The notes under the pieces are model-generated. The model made no database searches and was not told the origin of the DNA. It saw only the letters and a program-made list of their open reading frames with translations. A stretch of DNA of 64,000 nucleotides from Halobaculum magnesiiphilum (GTDB taxonomy: Archaea; Halobacteriota; Halobacteria; Halobacteriales; Haloferacaceae), in assembly GCF_019823105.1 (NCBI RefSeq), contig NZ_CP081958.1, forward strand, positions 992,001-1,056,000, given 5' to 3'. Position numbers and translations under genes: made by a program. Below are positions 41,866-49,851 of this stretch, in pieces (positions within the stretch are counted from its first letter, which is position 1; the number at the start of each line of letters is the position of its first letter).

Positions 41866-43431
41866 CTACCAGTCGGCCTTTCGGGCGTCAGCTGTGTTCC
41901 CCGGCCTGAACGCTCCCTCCTCTTCCTCGGGGAAGCTCATGAAGTGGCGTTCGATGGCCACCTCGTCTTCTTCCTCACGCTGATCCGGTCGGAGCATCCT
42001 CGTTTCTCGGAAGGTGTCGAGACCGTCAGGCACCTCCTCACCGTAGGACAGGATGAACTCTCCCTCCAGTTCATGCAACGCTTCAACGAGTCGATCCTGA
42101 TCACCGGATGTGAATCCGCTGTCGTAGTCCCCTTCGTGGTCCACATACGGTGGATCAAGGTAGAAGCAGGTGTCGGGACTGTCGTGTTCGCGGAGGACCT
42201 CCAAGAAGTCCCGATTCTCAACGACCACAGGATCAAGTTCACCAGCAAACGCCGACGGAGAGATATCGAAGCTGTCGATGAAATACGGGATATCATCGCG
42301 TTTGAACCGCTTCTGGAACTCCGTGAGTTGCTGCTTCTGGTTCCTGAACTTCTCAGCCCTGTTGGGGTACGCCTTTGGATAGGCGAAGCCACCACTTCCG
42401 TCGTCTCTGGGTCGCAGTTGGCTGAATGACTTGAAGAACACGACGGCGGCTCGTTCGACATCGTCCTTCGGACGCCAGCCCTCTTTCCAGTGGACCGTCC
42501 AGTTGTCGTGCTGTTCCTTCGTGAGTTCGATCCTCTCAAGCTCACGCTCAAGGTCGGATGCCTCGTCACGGAGGACCTTGAAGAAGTTCGAGATCGGTTC
42601 CCGGATGTCGTTCAATACCTCCTGCTGTGCTGGGGGTTTGTTGTAGAGAACCGCAGCAGAGCCACCGAACACTTCCACGTACTTGTCGTGTTCAGGGAAC
42701 TTGGAAACGAGCCAGCGAGCGATCGATGCCTTCGAGCCACGGAAATTGAAGATCCGGTCGCCAGCCATCCACTCCTCGCTCTTGATGGCCCCAGCCCGAC
42801 GGTGTGCCTCTTCAACCGTACTGTGAGCGGGATCGACCTCCGTTTCGCCCTGCACTAACATCTTCCACTGCTCACGGGCCGTCTCTACAGCGTCGGAATC
42901 CAGATCTTCTGGGTTCCGTAGCCCCCACAGACCTTCGCTTGCGGCTCGTTTCACGAGCCTCCCCTTTCGGAAGGTCTCTTCGTTGAAACTCACGTGCTCA
43001 CAGGCCCTCCCGTTTGTAGGCTTGTCCGAGTCTCTTCCCAGAACTGGGGAAGTTTTCTCGCCCCGCTTTCGACGACTTGTTTCTTCACTGCATACTTCCA
43101 TCCATGCGAGAGCGTACTCGATCTCGCCACCGGGGGTCATCTCCGGATTGTCGTTTGCCTGCAGCACGGTCAGCTGCTCAGCGTGCTTGTCGGCGAACGA
43201 GTCAACGATCTCCACCTCGATCTCGTCCCAACCGCGCTCCTGAGCTACGTCGATCACTCGTGGATCGGTTAGCAGCACGTTCTCTGAGTCGGTGAAGTGG
43301 CTCTCGTCTATCACCTTCGGGGTGTTCTCGAAGGTTCCCTCGCCAGTCGGCTCGGGGCGCTGCTCTCGCTTGTACGTCGTGTCGATCAGGGGGTGCAGGG
43401 TCAGGTCCTCGACTGCTCGCCATTCAGGCAT
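41866..43431 (-). CDS. ParB-like domain fused to Dam-family adenine methyltransferase
   Basis: A 521-residue protein. Residues about 35-115 resemble a ParB-like nuclease or specificity module (VIDVAQERGWDEIEVEIVDSFADKHAEQLTVLQANDNPEM), though the DGHxR motif is missing. Residues about 225-510 are a D12-class methyltransferase: FNFRGSKASIARWLVSKFPEHDKYVEVFGGSAAVLYNKPP (FxGG at 255-258) and YLDPPYVDHEGDYDSGF (DPPY at 426-429), with the IREPISNFFKVLRD segment. It likely methylates adenine in element or host DNA. The ParB-methyltransferase pairing is known in mobile elements; it may guard against restriction or mark replicating DNA. Confidence 0.85.
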   Translation of the reverse strand: MPEWRAVEDLTLHPLIDTTYKREQRPEPTGEGTFENTPKVIDESHFTDSENVLLTDPRVIDVAQERGWDEIEVEIVDSFADKHAEQLTVLQANDNPEMTPGGEIEYALAWMEVCSEETSRRKRGEKTSPVLGRDSDKPTNGRACEHVSFNEETFRKGRLVKRAASEGLWGLRNPEDLDSDAVETAREQWKMLVQGETEVDPAHSTVEEAHRRAGAIKSEEWMAGDRIFNFRGSKASIARWLVSKFPEHDKYVEVFGGSAAVLYNKPPAQQEVLNDIREPISNFFKVLRDEASDLERELERIELTKEQHDNWTVHWKEGWRPKDDVERAAVVFFKSFSQLRPRDDGSGGFAYPKAYPNRAEKFRNQKQQLTEFQKRFKRDDIPYFIDSFDISPSAFAGELDPVVVENRDFLEVLREHDSPDTCFYLDPPYVDHEGDYDSGFTSGDQDRLVEALHELEGEFILSYGEEVPDGLDTFRETRMLRPDQREEEDEVAIERHFMSFPEEEEGAFRPGNTADARKADW

Positions 43432-43470
43432 GGGCCGACTTCGCCGTCGGGAACCCTCGTAAGTTCGTAG

Positions 43471-45468
43471 CTAACCCCATTCCGCCTCCAGCACGTTTCC
43501 ATGCCCGTCTCCCTGCTGACCTTGATCAGCACGCTCCTGCTCCCGGAGCTTCTTGAGGCACGCCTCGCACCACGGATGCCAGTCAAGCGGGAACACGTGG
43601 ATCTCCTTCTCGATCCACTCCGCCGGTTGGTACGTACCGCAGAGCGGCTCCACGTCGTCCGAGTCCTCATCCGGAATATGATGCTTCTTCGACTTCCGAC
43701 CCTCACCCCGAACGACCGTCGGGAACCGCTCGCGGAGGGTCTCGGGGGTGTACTTGTTGTCCGTGCTGCTCTCGTTGGTGGAAGTTGTCGTGCTCATGTC
43801 GGTGCCTCCGTCAGTCCGAAGGTGTACTTCACCGCTGCTGCGCTCGGTTTCCTCACGTGGATCGTACTCCTCGCCGTTGCACTTCACGCAGCAGGCGTTC
43901 TCAGGGTCGGGGAGTGTGGACGGGTAGACGAGGTACTTGCGACCGACCCGAGCTTGCTTGACGATCCCGTCCCGTCGCAGTCGACGTAGTGCCTCCTCGT
44001 GCGTGTCCCGATCCCGACTCGGGTCAAGTTGCTGGCAAGCTTCTACGACCTCGTTCTGTTCGGGGTATCCGTGGTTCCCAACACCCTCCCCCATATTCTC
44101 GACTTCAGGTCGGCGGTTTTCGTGTTCGCCGATCTTCCCGCCGTCGTGTGGCGATTCGCGTGTCGGTACGCACCCCGAGTTTGGGGTAGTACCGTGCACA
44201 GGAGTGGGGGGGTTATCGAGGAGTTCAGCCAGTCTATCTCGATCGAGATCGAACTCGTAGAGTACAGCCGCTGTATCGCGTATCCCGTCGAGGTCCGGAT
44301 CCTCCGGGTCGACGGTGATCTTGCCAACCAATAGGTTGACTGCGAAACGAACGTGGCCGTAGGTAACGACGGAATAGTCACCCCATCGTTCTCGATCGTC
44401 GCCCTCCTGTCGATTCAGGAATCGTTGGAACTTCCCTCGATCAGCAGCTTCGAAGGCCCGGCCGAGCCGATCCCGTTTGTACGACTCGCCCTCCTCCAGC
44501 CACCGCCGAACTTGCCCATCCTCGGTGTACTTGTGCCCGTGTACGTACCGCTCGAAGGTGGCCCGTGTGATCTGTTTCGCTCGCTGGCCCTCCTCGTTCC
44601 CGAAGTACACGACGACCTCGTAGAGGCGGGTGAGGGCCATCAGCTCCTGCAGGCTGCGATCTATCTTCGGTCCGTCTTCCCCCTCTTTCCAGAGGAGATT
44701 CTCGTACCCGCCGTCACCTCCCTGCTGCATCCCTACGAGCGAGTTGAAGCCCGGGGTGTGCTCGTGCTGGAGGTCCCGAAGGAATGCGTCCCCGACATCG
44801 GCCAGTTCCTCGTCCACCTCGGTCAGCACCTCGATCGCCGCGTGTCCACTCGTTCCGGTGCTCACGTCCTCGGCCGGAACGACGCCGAGTATGTCGAGGA
44901 TCTCTCGGGCCGTCTCGCGCCGTAGCTTGGGCGCGTCGGGATCGGTCGCCACAAGTCGGTACGAACCACGCCCGGAACCGTTGCACGGCTTAGACGGCCG
45001 ACAGCGGCCGTGATCGATCTCCGACCCCGGAGCGAGTACGTGTCCGTCCGTCAGCAGCTCCAGATCGTGATCGCCGTCATCGGTGAGATCGTGCTTCGTC
45101 TTCACCGAGTCGAGCAGCTGGTAGGCCTCTTCGCTCACCTTCACCAGCCGATTCCGTCCTTCGTGTACCGTGTCCCACGTAGCCAGCGCGTGCTGATCCA
45201 CGATATCCCGAAGTCGGTCGGGTAGTACGCCCCGCTGCTCCACGTCAAACGCCACGAGTCGGGTCCCGTTGGGAGGTTCCCGTCCGAGGGCCACGCCGAC
45301 GTTCCCCCCGCCGTCGAACCAGCTCTGCGCCTCAGACGGTATGAGCGGGTTATCGAGAAAGCCCTTGACGCCCTCCTTCGTGTCCTCGCGGACTCGGGTG
45401 AATACCGCACCTTCGAGGGGTAGGTCCGAGGCCGAGCCGTTATGCCTCTCACCCTCTACTGACGACAT
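43471..45468 (-). CDS. PrimPol-type replication initiation protein
   Basis: A 665-residue protein starting at the ATG complementary to 45466-45468, preceded by GGAGGTGG (a good Shine-Dalgarno). An in-frame ATG ten codons upstream is less likely. The N-terminal third has bifunctional primase/polymerase motifs: GNVGVALGREPPNGTRLVAFDVE (metal-binding DVE at 75-77) and LELLTDGHVLAPGSEIDH. The middle is helical and contains a winged-helix-like segment (ACQQLDPSRDRDTHEEALRRLRRDGIVKQ). The end has Cys pairs (CCVKC, CEAC) that may bind zinc. No helicase Walker motifs are seen. It probably starts replication of the excised element. Confidence 0.78.
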   Translation of the reverse strand: MSSVEGERHNGSASDLPLEGAVFTRVREDTKEGVKGFLDNPLIPSEAQSWFDGGGNVGVALGREPPNGTRLVAFDVEQRGVLPDRLRDIVDQHALATWDTVHEGRNRLVKVSEEAYQLLDSVKTKHDLTDDGDHDLELLTDGHVLAPGSEIDHGRCRPSKPCNGSGRGSYRLVATDPDAPKLRRETAREILDILGVVPAEDVSTGTSGHAAIEVLTEVDEELADVGDAFLRDLQHEHTPGFNSLVGMQQGGDGGYENLLWKEGEDGPKIDRSLQELMALTRLYEVVVYFGNEEGQRAKQITRATFERYVHGHKYTEDGQVRRWLEEGESYKRDRLGRAFEAADRGKFQRFLNRQEGDDRERWGDYSVVTYGHVRFAVNLLVGKITVDPEDPDLDGIRDTAAVLYEFDLDRDRLAELLDNPPTPVHGTTPNSGCVPTRESPHDGGKIGEHENRRPEVENMGEGVGNHGYPEQNEVVEACQQLDPSRDRDTHEEALRRLRRDGIVKQARVGRKYLVYPSTLPDPENACCVKCNGEEYDPREETERSSGEVHLRTDGGTDMSTTTSTNESSTDNKYTPETLRERFPTVVRGEGRKSKKHHIPDEDSDDVEPLCGTYQPAEWIEKEIHVFPLDWHPWCEACLKKLREQERADQGQQGDGHGNVLEAEWG

Positions 45469-45585
45469 GACGCCACCTCCCCTACCCCACCCAACCACAC
45501 CTCAGCGGGAAGGGCGTCAACTCTTCCACCAGTTCGTTCGGGGGCGACCACCCCCCGGACACCTGCTTCAGTCATAGTGTACCCA

Positions 45586-45717
45586 TCAGCCCTCGCGCTC
45601 CTCCTCGATCTTCATCAGGTGCTGGAGGTACTGGTCCTGTGTGCGGCTCCCCCGACGCTCGTTCACCATCGTTCTGGTCACCGGGCGGACGCCCAGCATG
45701 ACGCTTGCTCTCGACAT
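45586..45717 (-). CDS. Basic micro-protein upstream of the replication gene
   Basis: Translation from the ATG complementary to 45715-45717 gives 43 residues: SRASVMLGVRPVTRTMVNE followed by RRGSRTQDQYLQHLMKIEEEREG, a basic N-terminal part and a helical, acidic end. A TATA-like TTATAA at 45743-45748 is 26-31 bp upstream, as expected for a leaderless transcript, which supports this as a gene. Between it and the replication gene a 39-codon frame (45456-45575) could also be read, but it has no clear start signal. Such small leader genes near rep often regulate copy number; that is inference. Confidence 0.58.
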   Translation of the reverse strand: MSRASVMLGVRPVTRTMVNERRGSRTQDQYLQHLMKIEEEREG

Positions 45718-45950
45718 CAGCAATATCTCAGTCTTTTGAGCGTTATAACAGTTGGTCGAGGATCAACGTATTTGTGGGCACAGAGCCGTTAAACCGACGG
45801 GACCAGTACATAGAGTCGCCGGTGAGAGTCCGGCTACTTCCGTTGTTCATAGCCGGGAGGATGAGGTGTCCTCCTGTCTCTTCCTTCAGCCCAGATCGCT
45901 CTCACAAGCCGTGAGAGGGGGTATTACTCCGCGCCAACTACGATCAGCCG
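45718..45950. promoter_or_regulatory. Divergent promoter region with hairpins; candidate replication origin
   Basis: The region lies between the minus-strand rep leader and the plus-strand small-gene operon. It contains TTATAA at 45743-45748 (minus promoter) and TATTAC at 45922-45927 (plus promoter, about 24-29 bp before the ATG at 45951). Hairpins are GGAGGA/TCCTCC (45856-45861 with 45869-45874) and the perfect CTCTCAC, loop AAGCC, GTGAGAG (45899-45917). Being AT-richer, structured and beside the PrimPol gene, it is the best candidate for the element's replication origin; no direct evidence exists. Confidence 0.5.
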
Positions 45951-46418
45951 ATGCCCCCAACTGGAAGAGATCCAACCCCCGAGGAGCTTCGTGACGAGTT
46001 CAAGTCCGCGGTCGAGGAAGTGGTCGAGGAGTCCGACCTCGCCACCAGACAGGACGTGTACGACGAGATCGCCAAGCAGACCGAAGACGAGGAGGAGCCG
46101 CCGGAGGCCCCGGAAGAGCTACCCGACGAGGCGGGTGAGCCCGACAGCCTGATCGAGCAGCTCGAAGAGGAGGGCGTACCGGACGATCTGATCGAGGCGA
46201 TCAAGGAGTACCTCGACTCCGACGCGGTGGCGAAGTCGCTCGGGGTCCGTCACACCGACTCGTACCTCGCCAGCACACTCGAAGATGGAGCCGAGGTACT
46301 CGCCGAGAAGCGCAAGGAAGCACAGGAGCGGCAGGACGCCATCGCCGAGGAGGTCGCTGCCAACGCCGAGGAGTCCGATGTCCTCGACGCAACCGTGTAC
46401 GCCAACGAGGACTTCTGA
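45951..46418 (+). CDS. Hypothetical acidic helical protein
   Basis: A 155-residue protein with very high Glu/Asp content. Two predicted helical regions (PEELRDEFKSAVEEVVEESDLATRQDVYDEIAKQ and ALAEKRKEAQERQDAIAEEVAANAEE-like sequence near the end) flank a Pro/Glu-rich linker. The helices look like coiled coils. It is the first of four closely packed genes, with the next ATG one base after its stop. No family is recognised. Confidence 0.72.
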   Translation: MPPTGRDPTPEELRDEFKSAVEEVVEESDLATRQDVYDEIAKQTEDEEEPPEAPEELPDEAGEPDSLIEQLEEEGVPDDLIEAIKEYLDSDAVAKSLGVRHTDSYLASTLEDGAEVLAEKRKEAQERQDAIAEEVAANAEESDVLDATVYANEDF

Positions 46419-46419
46419 G

Positions 46420-46692
46420 ATGGCGGGAAGCGACTTCGGCCGTGTCCGCTACGTCCGCTGGGCTGAGCAGGAGAAGCCGCCAGCGTCCAGCCCCAACGCC
46501 GAGGGCGACCGTGTGTTCACGTCGCGCGACTCTCGCCGCCACAAGCGCTCGAAGGCCGTCACAGGCCCGTCGGGCCACCAGTACCGTTTCCGGGGCGCAC
46601 TCGGCCAGACGTCGCAATGGCTCCCGCTCAAGTCGATCGAAGACCTCGATGCCTTCGAAGCCGAGCCCGAGTACGAGGTCGAGCGAGCGTGA
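46420..46692 (+). CDS. Hypothetical small basic-centred protein
   Basis: A 90-residue protein starting at the ATG one base after the preceding stop. GRVRYVRWAEQEKPPASSPN and RVFTSRDSRRHKRSKAVTGP are basic and could bind nucleic acid; the end (LPLKSIEDLDAFEAEPEYEV) is acidic. The stop overlaps the next GTG start (GTGA). Translational coupling with its neighbours is the main support that it is real. Function unknown. Confidence 0.68.
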   Translation: MAGSDFGRVRYVRWAEQEKPPASSPNAEGDRVFTSRDSRRHKRSKAVTGPSGHQYRFRGALGQTSQWLPLKSIEDLDAFEAEPEYEVERA

Positions 46693-47057
46693 GCCGCCCG
46701 ATCAAGTCCCTGTCGCTCGACTCGGCCTCCACGACCGGAGCGGGTGACGTGATCGCCTCGAAGGGACACGACAACGTGCTGCTGTTCGTGATCGCCCGGA
46801 ACCTCGATCCAGCGGACACGTTCGCCGTGGAGCTGGAGCACACCCTCAACGGCGACGACTGGGATACGCTGGCCACCGTGACCGAAGCCGATGTCGACGG
46901 GGAGACCGCGACGGAGTTCGTCTCGAACGTTGCCGTGGACGAGCTACGCGCCTCTCTCACCGAGATCACCGACGACTCGGGCGGGGATCTGGAGGTGGAC
47001 GCCTTCGTGTCCGCCAACGGGAACCCGAGTGCCGGCTACTCGTCCCGCCGAGCATGA
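46689..47057 (+). CDS. Predicted beta-sandwich protein, possibly virion/assembly-like
   Basis: A 122-residue protein from GTG 46689. It alternates hydrophobic and polar residues as a beta-sandwich would: NVLLFVIARNLDPADTFAVELEHTLNGDDWDTLATVTE. The segment with an acidic patch and DDW resembles small structural proteins of tailed phages that carry a DGxNW strand, but the match is only of general pattern. Overlaps its upstream (GTGA) and downstream (ATGA) neighbours. No partner structural genes are recognised, so the idea is weak. Confidence 0.62.
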   Translation: MSRPIKSLSLDSASTTGAGDVIASKGHDNVLLFVIARNLDPADTFAVELEHTLNGDDWDTLATVTEADVDGETATEFVSNVAVDELRASLTEITDDSGGDLEVDAFVSANGNPSAGYSSRRA

Positions 47058-47275
47058 CTCCGGAGGAGCTGCTCGAAGAGTGGGAGTCCGGGGAGCGATC
47101 TGGAATGCGCCCTGCTCGGATCCGAGAGGTCCGCGGAGATCTGGCCCGGGTGACTGGCCAACCGATCCCGCGTCGACTATCCGAGATCGAGGGGTGGCTC
47201 TCACGCAAGAAGCCACACCTCACGCAGATCTTTCGGGAAGTCGTGGAAGAACACAGAGACTCTTCTGAAACCTAA
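47054..47275 (+). CDS. Hypothetical small helical protein
   Basis: A 73-residue protein from ATG 47054, which overlaps the preceding stop. EELLEEWESGERSGMRPARIREVRGDLARVTGQPIPRRLSEIEGWL is mostly helical with mixed charge and a basic middle, so nucleic-acid binding is possible. It ends the four-gene block. A low-GC gene of different character follows 18 bp later. No family is recognised. Confidence 0.68.
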   Translation: MTPEELLEEWESGERSGMRPARIREVRGDLARVTGQPIPRRLSEIEGWLSRKKPHLTQIFREVVEEHRDSSET

Positions 47276-47293
47276 TATCGTGGTTGGAATCGG

Positions 47294-48259
47294 TTGCGTT
47301 TGCTATACCTGAAGAGATTCCTCAAAAATTTCATTTGCTGGGTGGCCAACTACGGGGTCATGGTGACTGGTCTTTATGCTGCACTTGCAAGCGCTGCAAG
47401 TGTCTTCATCGGAATTCTCGCAGCACTATTAGCCAGCAACCTCGCGAATCTTTCCACCCAACGGGAGCGTGTTGAAAAACGGATCGAAGCTATCGACGCA
47501 CGTTTAGAAAATTTGGACACTCAATACCAGCAGTTCAGGGAAGAGATGGAAGAAATCCGCGAGGAAGAAGAAGCGATTGAGGCTCGTCAGACTGCTGAAG
47601 ACGATGTTGACTCCTTTATCGATTCGTACGTCGGTTCAGAATGGAACCCAGACGCTGATTCAGTGTCAAAAACAGAAATGGAGGCTGCACTCCGTGGCTT
47701 CCTCAATGAGGCACCGAACGAGTACCACTATGAAGAGCTTGAACGGCGTATTGACGATGTACGTGATGAGCTTGAGCCAACTGGTTTGATGGGTCCAACG
47801 CCCTCCATACCACCAGACGCGGCAATCATCGCCAGCAACAATCAGATCGAACATGAATGGAAGATTCACCGAAATCAGCGGTTTAACCGTGCATATCGGC
47901 GATGGATCCAGACTATGACAGAGATCCGCTCTTTACAGGGTGAGCGAACAAAATTAGTCAACCGTCACGAATCGCTCGACCCCAGACAGTATCGCAATAC
48001 GCTGGCCGCAGTAGCAGCTCCAATCGTGTTCTCTGTTGGAGTGCCGCTTCTCTTCTACTTTTTCAGGGCGATCGACCGGACTATTCTTCAGTTGCAGCCT
48101 TGGGTTGAGCCAACAATAGTCGGGGCGTCATGGGTTATTGGGCTGTTTGTCGTTTTGTACCACCTCTGGCAGGAGGTGTCTGAGGACCGGATTGAGCTTC
48201 CAGAGAGTCCTGATACGGAACTAGACGGTGACACAGAAGGCAACCTACCGGCAGAGTAA
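47294..48259 (+). CDS. Coiled-coil membrane protein of low GC content
   Basis: A 321-residue protein; the frame opens with TTG 47294. One membrane span lies near the N-terminus (about 20-45: GVMVTGLYAALASAASVFIG). A heptad-rich coiled coil follows (about 55-105: ERVEKRIEAIDARLENLDTQ and EEMEEIREEEEAIEARQ), then a helical middle, then two C-terminal spans (about 238-262 NTLAAVAAPIVFSVGVPLLFYFF; about 275-297 TIVGASWVIGLFVVLYHLW). GC is markedly lower than all neighbours (roughly half), with AT-rich codons, so it probably came from a different source than the rest of the element. Function unknown; a defence role is one possibility. Confidence 0.72.
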   Translation: MRLLYLKRFLKNFICWVANYGVMVTGLYAALASAASVFIGILAALLASNLANLSTQRERVEKRIEAIDARLENLDTQYQQFREEMEEIREEEEAIEARQTAEDDVDSFIDSYVGSEWNPDADSVSKTEMEAALRGFLNEAPNEYHYEELERRIDDVRDELEPTGLMGPTPSIPPDAAIIASNNQIEHEWKIHRNQRFNRAYRRWIQTMTEIRSLQGERTKLVNRHESLDPRQYRNTLAAVAAPIVFSVGVPLLFYFFRAIDRTILQLQPWVEPTIVGASWVIGLFVVLYHLWQEVSEDRIELPESPDTELDGDTEGNLPAE

Positions 48260-48431
48260 GTTCGTTTAATATCTAAAAACGACCCCTACAGAGTAACTCC
48301 CAGATCTGGGGAAGGGTAGGTCCACTCGAAGTAGAGCAACTGTCGAGAGGGTGTACTTGAGAACGAGCCCTTCAGGACCTACCACAGCGGTCTCACACGC
48401 ACGCCGTTTCAGATCTCCACCGTGTCCGCAG

Positions 48432-48719
48432 TCAACCGTGGTACTCGATGCTCTCGACTTCGGTCCCGTCGGTCATCGGATCTGCGCCCTGCTCGTGGAT
48501 CCAGACGACCTCGACGGTGTGCGCTTCGTTCCATGTGAGGACGTGGGTGCCGTTGTCGCCGCTGAGCGATAGGGTGAACGTGGACTCACCCGGTCCCGGG
48601 GAGTACGTCTCCTTGTCGAGCACGGTGTACGTCGTGCCGTTCACGGCGATCTCGTCGTCCACGTCGACGGCGTCGAAGTCGGGCAGGGTTTCCCGAAGGT
48701 CGGACACGGTGACGGGCAT
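48432..48719 (-). CDS. Hypothetical small beta-rich protein
   Basis: A 95-residue acidic protein: PVTVSDLRETLPDFDAVDVDDEIAVNGTTYTVLDKETYSPGPGES followed by beta-strands FTLSLSGDNGTHVLTW and HTVEVVWIHEQG. The ATG complementary to 48717-48719 is preferred because a TATA box sits 25-30 bp upstream and the extended frame adds a non-acidic leader. It stands alone between the coiled-coil protein and the integrase. No recognised family. Confidence 0.72.
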   Translation of the reverse strand: MPVTVSDLRETLPDFDAVDVDDEIAVNGTTYTVLDKETYSPGPGESTFTLSLSGDNGTHVLTWNEAHTVEVVWIHEQGADPMTDGTEVESIEYHG

Positions 48720-48743
48720 AACCCTCGCTTGAGCAGGGGCCGG

Positions 48744-48749
48744 TAAATA
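48744..48749 (-). promoter_or_regulatory. TATA box of the 95-residue protein gene
   Basis: Minus-strand sequence TATTTA, within AATATTATTTACC, centred about 28 bp upstream of the ATG. This matches the position of an archaeal TATA box for a leaderless transcript. Confidence 0.6.
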
Positions 48750-48891
48750 ATATTCAGTAGAGCGCCCCAGATCCATCGTCGCCGTAGCTTCGGTTCTAAG
48801 GCGGGGGTTGATCAGCTACGGTGACAACCACGCGGAACAGGATCGGAGCCGACGTCGCGCCAACGTCGCACCGAGAACGTGGAAGCTGTAC

Positions 48892-49848
48892 TCAGGCCGT
48901 CTCCGGACCTTCCGGGGACGGGTTGAACTTCTTCATAGCGGCCTGCACCTCCTCGTTCTTGAACTGGAGGTACTGCTGGGTCGTGTCGATCTTCTCGTGG
49001 CCGAGATGAAGCTGCAGCCGGCGGATGTCGATGTCGTTCTTGATCGCTTGGACGGCGTGACCGTGCCGGAAGGCGTGTGCTGTGATCCGGTGGCGCTTCT
49101 GTCCGCCTCCGTCGGTGTACATGACGTCCTGTATCCCGGCGTTCTCGGCGGCCTTCTTCACGATCTGGTTGATAGCGTGGTCACTGAGTCGCTCGGCTCG
49201 CTCGGACACGAAGAGGTACGGGGACTCCTCGGCGGGCTTGTACGCGCTCCGGTAGCCGCTATCCATCCACTGGGTCAGCAGGAAGTCGAGGGAGGGCTGG
49301 TAGTACACGATCCGCCACTCGTCGGTCTTCGGTGCGTACACTCGGATCGAGCGAGCCTCACGGTCGATGTTGTCGATCTCGATGATCGCCAGCTCACCCC
49401 GTCGAACACCAGTCTGGTAGAGCAGCCGGAGGATGAGTTCGTTCCGAAGTGTGGGGGTTGGTACGTGTTCGGCCATCGCCTCCTTGTCGTCCGGGGTGAC
49501 GTACACGATATCGTCGGTCTGGTGCTTCTTCCCGCCGGTGCTCTTGGTGTAGTTGCTCCGCTTGAGGTCCTCGAACGGGGACTCCTCGACCATATCCCAC
49601 ACGCCGGCGAGGAAGTCGTACAGCAGCTTCACCGAGTCATGCCGGCTGGCTGCGGTCGAGTTGGAGAACTTCTTGCCTTGCTCACGGAGGAAACGGTGGA
49701 TGTCACGACTCCCGACCTCGGTGACCTCCAAGTCGTGCTTGTCCAGCCAGTCATGGTAGATACGCAGATCTGACTTCCGATTCTCGTAGGTCCCGTACGC
49801 CTTCGATGCTTCCACATCGGAGAGGTAGTCCTCGATGAGCGGGTCCAT
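48892..49848 (-). CDS. Tyrosine recombinase (integrase) of the element
   Basis: A 318-residue XerC/D-type recombinase. The N-terminal SAM-like core-binding domain (about 1-105) is followed by the catalytic domain with Arg in QTGVRRGEL (R149), Lys in APKT (K174), HAFR (H258, R261), LGHEKID (H284) and the nucleophile in TTQQYLQF (Y293). It integrates and excises the element at the creatininase gene. Its start lies 3 bp after the stop of the RHH regulator, so the two are one transcript. It ends about 640 bp from attR including that gene. Confidence 0.93.
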   Translation of the reverse strand: MDPLIEDYLSDVEASKAYGTYENRKSDLRIYHDWLDKHDLEVTEVGSRDIHRFLREQGKKFSNSTAASRHDSVKLLYDFLAGVWDMVEESPFEDLKRSNYTKSTGGKKHQTDDIVYVTPDDKEAMAEHVPTPTLRNELILRLLYQTGVRRGELAIIEIDNIDREARSIRVYAPKTDEWRIVYYQPSLDFLLTQWMDSGYRSAYKPAEESPYLFVSERAERLSDHAINQIVKKAAENAGIQDVMYTDGGGQKRHRITAHAFRHGHAVQAIKNDIDIRRLQLHLGHEKIDTTQQYLQFKNEEVQAAMKKFNPSPEGPETA

Positions 49849-49851
49849 CGG

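Noticed and set aside
45456-45575. 39-codon frame between the micro-protein and rep
   Set aside because: It lacks a convincing ribosome-binding site or acidic composition and is Gly/Val-rich; it remains possible as a coupled leader but is not supported.
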